Positions 58,641-64,000 of a stretch of DNA of 64,000 nucleotides are shown in pieces (within the stretch, counting starts at the first letter, position 1; every line of letters begins with the position of its first letter). The notes below the pieces were generated by a model. It was not told the origin of the DNA and made no database searches. It saw only the letters and a list, made by a program, of their open reading frames with translations. A program made the position numbers and the translations under genes. Origin of the DNA: Apostichopus japonicus (taxonomy: Eukaryota > Echinodermata > Holothuroidea > Aspidochirotida > Stichopodidae); the NCBI RefSeq assembly GCF_037975245.1, contig NC_092578.1, forward strand, positions 20,108,821 to 20,172,820, in the 5' to 3' direction.

Positions 58641-61600
58641 AACTATTTAACTATACAACAGGTTGGGATGCTTACAGTGTTGAATTTATATACAATTTAC
58701 CTACATGTGACAAGTGAATCGAAACTTGTCATGAAATAATTTATTTAGACTGAATATAAAGCATGTTTGAAGACAAAACAACATATAAACTTGCATTCTC
58801 ATGCATCACCATTCCATAAGAACAATTTATAACCGAGAACAATGGTTGGTATAACATGTGTAAAATGTAAGATATGTACAGTAGCCTATAATTGTACAAT
58901 AACAATCAAAATGTGCAGTCTTACTACCAACAAACAAAGGGTTACAAGAAATTAACAAAAGCATGAAATGAAAACACAATAGCTCATATTTAATAAGATT
59001 CAGTAATGTTAAGAATGCATTAGTAATACAGAACATTGAATGAGCAGGATAAAGTGAAAGCAGATGGTATTATAATGATGGACTTTACACAGATATGAGC
59101 TAATGTTGAGCTACATTGTTATTATTTTTATTGTACCGGATCGGTATTGACCGATAGTGGGATTTTTAATATCGGATATCGGAAAAAGCCGATAGTAACA
59201 ACTACATTTCATTACACACTCTAAGTCTCCATTCAAAAATTTTTATTACTTCAAAACAACAGTGAGTTAGATTAGGCAACATAAAAATTCACAGCAACAG
59301 ATCAACAAAGGCAAGAGTAAATAGCAAAGTACTGGATGCACACATGCAAGTAAAAATATTCAAATATAGTTAAAATATTATGAACATTCAAATTTAAAAC
59401 AACTTCAATGTTGATAAACAGAGCTCTTGGAGGGGGGGGGGGGTGGGGGAGAGGGAGGAGGAAAGTAACATCAACATTTAAGCTACACGTTTCCTTTGGA
59501 ATTTAAATTTTTACATACTACTTTTCATCCGATCTATCAGTATTGGTTATCTAGATCTGATAAGTCAGAGTACCACAAATGAAATATGATTGTTATAACT
59601 GTATTTGCACAATCCCTTTATTGATGTATGTTTGGGAGGTTAAGCACTTCAATTCAATTGTTTCTATAAATGGAAAGTAAATATATATAAGATATATTGA
59701 TTCTTTTCCAATAGGCTTTAAGTTTGTGAAAAGCTTGGAAGTGGTATGGACATGTATTTGGCATGAACTTGCATACAAGCAGTATGGACGCTAAACAGGA
59801 TTATAACAGGTAGACCCAGTAAGTGGTATGGACATATATTTGGCATGAACCTGCATACAAGCAGTATGGACGCTAAACAGGATTATAACAGGTAGACCCA
59901 GTAAGTGGTATGGACATATATTTGGCATGAACCTGCATACAAGCAGTATGGACGCTAAACAGGATTATTACAGGTAGACCCAGTAAGTGGTATGGACATG
60001 TATTTGGCATGAACCTGCATACAAGCAGTATGGACGCTAAACAGGATTATAACAGGTAGACCCAGTAAGTGGTATGGACATATATTTGGCATGAACCTGC
60101 ATACAAGCAGTATGGACGCTAAACAGGATTATTACAGGTAGACCCAGTAAGTGGTATGGACATGTATTTGGCATGAACCTGCATACAAGCAGTATGGACA
60201 CTAAACAGGATTCTAATGAACAAACAAACAAAAGACCATAGTTTAGTTTCCACACATGAAATTTCAATACTGGAAAAGAAACAAATAAACCATACCCTCC
60301 CATCCACACATCCTTCTATACCGACACACATCCATACTGAAACTCAAGTTACAAGATTACCCTTTGTTAAATATACCTTCCAATCTGAAACTTGAAAAAC
60401 AGCATTGTACTGATAAATATGAAAGTGCATGCAGCATTCAACAACCTGTGTGTAAATTTCTGACCTGACACTGCTACTCCTTCCTATTGGACTATCAGTT
60501 AGCTTTATCAATATTATATCAACAGTTTCATCCAGAGCTTATAAAAGAGACCAGATTATAGCTGGTTACAAGCAACCTCACTAGTTGGATTAAAACCAAT
60601 CACCTGTTAATATGAGCATACAGCAAATTGTGTGCAACTTTACCTGTCATAATCGTTAAAGTTATTTGTGATTTTAAAAGCTACTAAACTGCTTTTTTTC
60701 TTCATGCATGCTTTGTCTTTCTTTTTCTCAAGTGCTTGTATATTAACTAAACTACACAGTGATAATGGCAAATAACCATAGATCTCTCCCAGTCTGCCTC
60801 AAAAACACCCTCTCCTCAGGTTAATGATCAAGGAAAGCTTTTTAGTAGTCTGCTGCCATGCTCCTGTCAAGCTTTAGTTTTGAACCATGCTGCACCACTC
60901 AACCTTATTCTGTATCTACTATGTACATCTTTAACATTGGCGAAGCAAGTCAATGAAACATAAAATTTCTGGTCATATATAGGGAGAGGGTGCATTGAAT
61001 GAATTGTTAACTAATATAGAATTATGTTCCAGATTGTAAATAGTCAATGGTAAATATCTTTTCCAATTACTCATGAAGTTATAACCACGAAATTATGCAA
61101 CATTTCACTGTTTGTGAAGACACATACAAGTTTATGTCAGTAAAGCCAGAAATAGGTCTCTAGAAATAACGAAATACAAAACAACAATGAAACTCCATAA
61201 TTACTTTAAATTACATTTCTCATGATAATGAAAAGAAATGATCCACTACCAACACCCCACCCACCTCTTCTTCACATTTTAACACATGAATGGAATAAAA
61301 ACAAAAAATTGATACTAAGCAGAACAAAAGGGTAGACTAGAACTGTCACTAGACAACTTTATTTAATGCCAACATTCTTTGGGTTTCCTAGACATTTATC
61401 TCTGATGCATCACAAAATGTTCTGGATTGCCCACCAATGGACCAACCACAAATGTACACTTGACTTGTATAGCTTTTAGCTCCCAAATAATTGGATTTTT
61501 TTCTGAGCAAAAAAAAGGGGGGAGAGGGGCGGGAAGTTAAATGAAAGAGAAATGAACACAGAAATTAATGACTACAGCAAACTTTTTAACAAAGAAGAAG

Positions 61601-61784
61601 GTAAAGCAATCTAAAAAATGAAACCAAAATAAAGAGACAAAGCAGCATAATCTATTTCTTTTCCTTTTGTTTACTGGCAATAATGGTGATTTGAAAATCG
61701 TTTTGTTCTATATATTGTAAAAAATTTAAAAAAAGCCAAAAGATAAAATATTTGAGAACAGAGAAACTAAAGCTATATCCTTAC
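58641..61784. other. presumed ankyrin-gene intron
   Basis: Apart from the 82-bp array, it holds AT-rich unique DNA, a poly-G run at about 59432 and a GATATCGG-rich self-complementary patch at 59141-59205 that looks like a transposon end. No exon recognised. Confidence 0.45.
59744..60215. repeat. 82-bp minisatellite, about 5.7 copies
   Basis: Unit starts GCATGAACCTGCATACAAGC and includes GGTAGACCCAGTAAGTGGTA. Confidence 0.95.
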
Positions 61785-61826
61785 CAGTGGGAGCATCCAG
61801 CTCCGTCTGACAGGCACAGAGCAGCT
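61785..61826 (-). CDS. possible 42-bp upstream exon of the ankyrin gene
   Basis: Inferred. A very good acceptor (TGCTGTCTCGCTCAG) and donor (CTG|GTAAGG) frame 42 bp on the minus strand. In phase 1 it reads LLCACQTELDAPT plus a base that makes Glu with the next exon. This sits where the family has LMMAAENGQTNTVE, with the same length and final Glu. Identity is otherwise weak and the intron would be about 11 kb. Confidence 0.3.
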
Positions 61827-61949
61827 CTGAGCGAGACAGCAGAGGAAAAGCAGGAAAAATTCAACATTAACATGTTTCTGACAAAATTTGAAACCCATAG
61901 TCTCTACAGCAGTCAGCATAAGAAACATAAACCTGCCTTAGGCAATTTG

Positions 61950-62820
61950 CAAGATTTAGTCATCATGTTGCCCCTACAAACTCCCAATGGGTTTATGATT
62001 ACACAATCAGAAAGCCTTCGACATTTTGCAAGACTCAGTAATCATGTTGCCTCTATGCTCTCCCACTGTGGCTATGATTAAACCATAAGAAAGCCTTCAA
62101 CAGTTTGCCAGATTTAGTATCATGTTGCCCATACACACTCCTTGGGTGGTCAAAATTGAACTATAAGAAAGCCCTCAGCATTTTTTCAAGATTTAGTAAT
62201 CATGATGCTCCTACACTCTCGTTCAGTGGCCATATCTAAACCATAAGAAAGCCTTCAACACTTTGCAAGATTTAGTAATCATGTTGCTCCTACACTCTCA
62301 TTCAGTGGCCATATCTAAACCATAAGAAAGCCTTCAACACTTTGCAAGATTTAGTAATCATGTTGCCCATACACACTCCTTGGGTGGTCAAAATTGAACC
62401 ATAAGAAAGCCTTCAACACTTTGCAAGATTTAGTAATCATGTTGCCCCTACACACTCCTTGGGTGGTCAAACTTGAACCATAAGAAAGCCTTCAACACTT
62501 TGCAAGATTTAGTAATCATGATGCTCCTACACTCTCATTCAGTGGCCATATCTAAACCATAAGAAAGCCTTCAACACTTTGCAAGATTTAGTAATCATGT
62601 TGCTCATACACACTCCTTGGGTGGTCAAAATTGAACCATAAGAAAGCCTTCAACACTTTGCAAGATTTAGTAATCATGTTGCCCCTACACACTCCTTGGG
62701 TGGTCAAAATTGAACCATAAGAAAGCCTTCAACACTTTGCAAGATTTAGTAATCCTGATGCTCCTACACTCTTCCACTGTGGCTATGATTAAACCATAAG
62801 AAAGTTTGTAAGATTTTGTC
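61950..62820. repeat. 79-bp minisatellite, about 11 copies
   Basis: Unit starts AAGATTTAGTAATCATGTTG and includes CCATAAGAAAGCCTTCAACA. Two middle-block types alternate (ACACTCCTTGGGTGGTC and ACTCTCATTCAGTGGCC). Confidence 0.94.
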
Positions 62821-64000
62821 ATCAAGTTCCATACTCAAACCTCAACTTACATAGTAATTGGTTGCATTTATGAGTTGCACTCATGAGTTATGTATGCAGT
62901 GTATCCAGTATGAAATATATACTGGATGTACCCCTCCATCAAAGTTCCACTGACATTATTAATTTTACCATTTAATCCACTGCAGAAATGTTTCACCAAC
63001 AACTTCCATGTTGTTTTGTTCATTTAAAGGTTTAGCTTAATTTGATTTCCTGGAGAAAAGTTGATGGAATAGAATAACAGATCATATTTTCAGAAGCTTT
63101 AACTTTTCTTCAATGGCTGAGATTGAAACCACCAGATTCTGACAAATTCTACACAAAATGCAGCTGATTGAGCAGAATTTAAGGTTTAACAATCAGCACT
63201 ATTGACCCCAAATTTTTAGAATCTAAAATATTTCAAAAGTACTTTCCAGGAAGTCCTAACCATCTAAGTTATTAGGGAATCAAATAACCTAATAAGGCTT
63301 GAAAAAAGTGGCTGCACTGCCTAAAATTGCAAACATATGAAATGAGGCTTGCACTTTCGAGAGGTACAGTAATTATTTTTGAGGTAGATTTTCAACAAAT
63401 AGCAACCAACTTGAATGCTATAAATCAGAGTACAGTGATGAACGTGACAGGTGACACACACAAAAATCAAAAAGAGCTAAGAAGGAAGATGAGGCAAGTC
63501 TTTATTACATACTGGGTCTAAATCAACATGCATTCTATCTATCCTTTAAGATTAAGTTAGGTATGCCAAGGTATTGAGTGATTTGCACTATACAGAAATA
63601 CTTAAATAATAACCTTGCAGAACCAACTGTGCATAGTAATATTTTACAAAGATTACCACACACTTAATTGATAAACCTGAAATACCCTATGTCCTCTCTT
63701 CATCATTGTCAATCGTCACGCCAACTTGTTAAAGCCTTGTGGTATTGCAAATATTTATGCATAACGGTAAGAATGAGCTGTGACACTATACATACTATGG
63801 ATATCAGTAACCTCCAGAAGGTACTTAACTGTTCCCCTCTCACCATGCATACATGATGACTTCATTTTCAGCACTGTGTATGCACAGCAGCTTAATAAGA
63901 AGTAACGTACAGTATCAACATAATTCAGTGCTATTACTAAGCAGCTCCTTGCATCATGGCTCAATCTCTCTCTCATATGGAGTAAAACAAGCAAAGACTA
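62821..64000. other. unannotated right edge
   Basis: AT-rich, no confident exon. A minus-strand frame near 63810-63850 reads HGERGTVKYLLE, faintly ankyrin-like, but lacks supporting TPLH-type residues. Confidence 0.4.

Noticed and set aside
63755-63994. Minus-strand frame containing HGERGTVKYLLE
   Set aside because: Only a short chance resemblance to an ankyrin helix; no flanking conserved residues or convincing splice sites.

Overview
This is animal nuclear DNA: AT-rich, with small exons, phased GT-AG introns, degraded non-LTR retrotransposons and an extreme load of tandem repeats. No bacterial or viral genes are visible. The gene content and the LINE and foldback debris suggest a marine invertebrate, most likely a deuterostome such as an echinoderm. 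That placement is an inference from general style, not a proof.

Three conserved genes can be built exon by exon. (1) Minus strand, 26587 down to 1817: TEX10 (the metazoan Ipi1 relative, a 60S ribosome-assembly factor). Fourteen exons join in consistent phase to about 928 codons, close to the vertebrate length as I recall it; the last exon is the least certain. (2) Plus strand, 34288 to 43027: NSUN6 (tRNA m5C methyltransferase). Nine coding exons give about 538 codons with motif I and both catalytic cysteines intact, plus an unusual repeat-encoded C-terminal tail. (3) Minus strand, 50804 down to 47483: the 3' end of an ANKRD28/44/52-type gene (PP6 regulatory ankyrin subunit). It has four solid terminal exons and a possible further one at 61785-61826; the rest lies beyond the right edge.

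Layout. 1-26.6 kb is TEX10 with its 3' flank, and nearly every larger intron holds its own minisatellite. The biggest are a 71-bp array of about 5.7 kb, a 30-bp array of 1.4 kb and an 86-bp array of 3.5 kb. 26.6-34.2 kb is the divergent intergenic region between TEX10 and NSUN6, with a deleted LINE fragment, a long inverted repeat and a 646-bp foldback element made of CTTAAG-centred palindromes. 34.3-43.2 kb is NSUN6, with a perfect 35-bp-stem hairpin, two copies of a TTAA-bounded MITE-like element and more minisatellites. 43.2-47.5 kb is the convergent 3' side of NSUN6 and the ankyrin gene. 47.5-64 kb is the ankyrin gene with about ten further arrays.

The genes are not an operon. TEX10 (pre-60S maturation) and NSUN6 (tRNA modification) both serve the translation apparatus and are divergently arranged, but about 7.7 kb separates their start codons, so shared regulation is not shown. 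The most distinctive aspects are the minisatellite load, the foldback element, a coding minisatellite in NSUN6, tandem repeats that copy splice sites, and an apparent GC-AG intron in the ankyrin gene.
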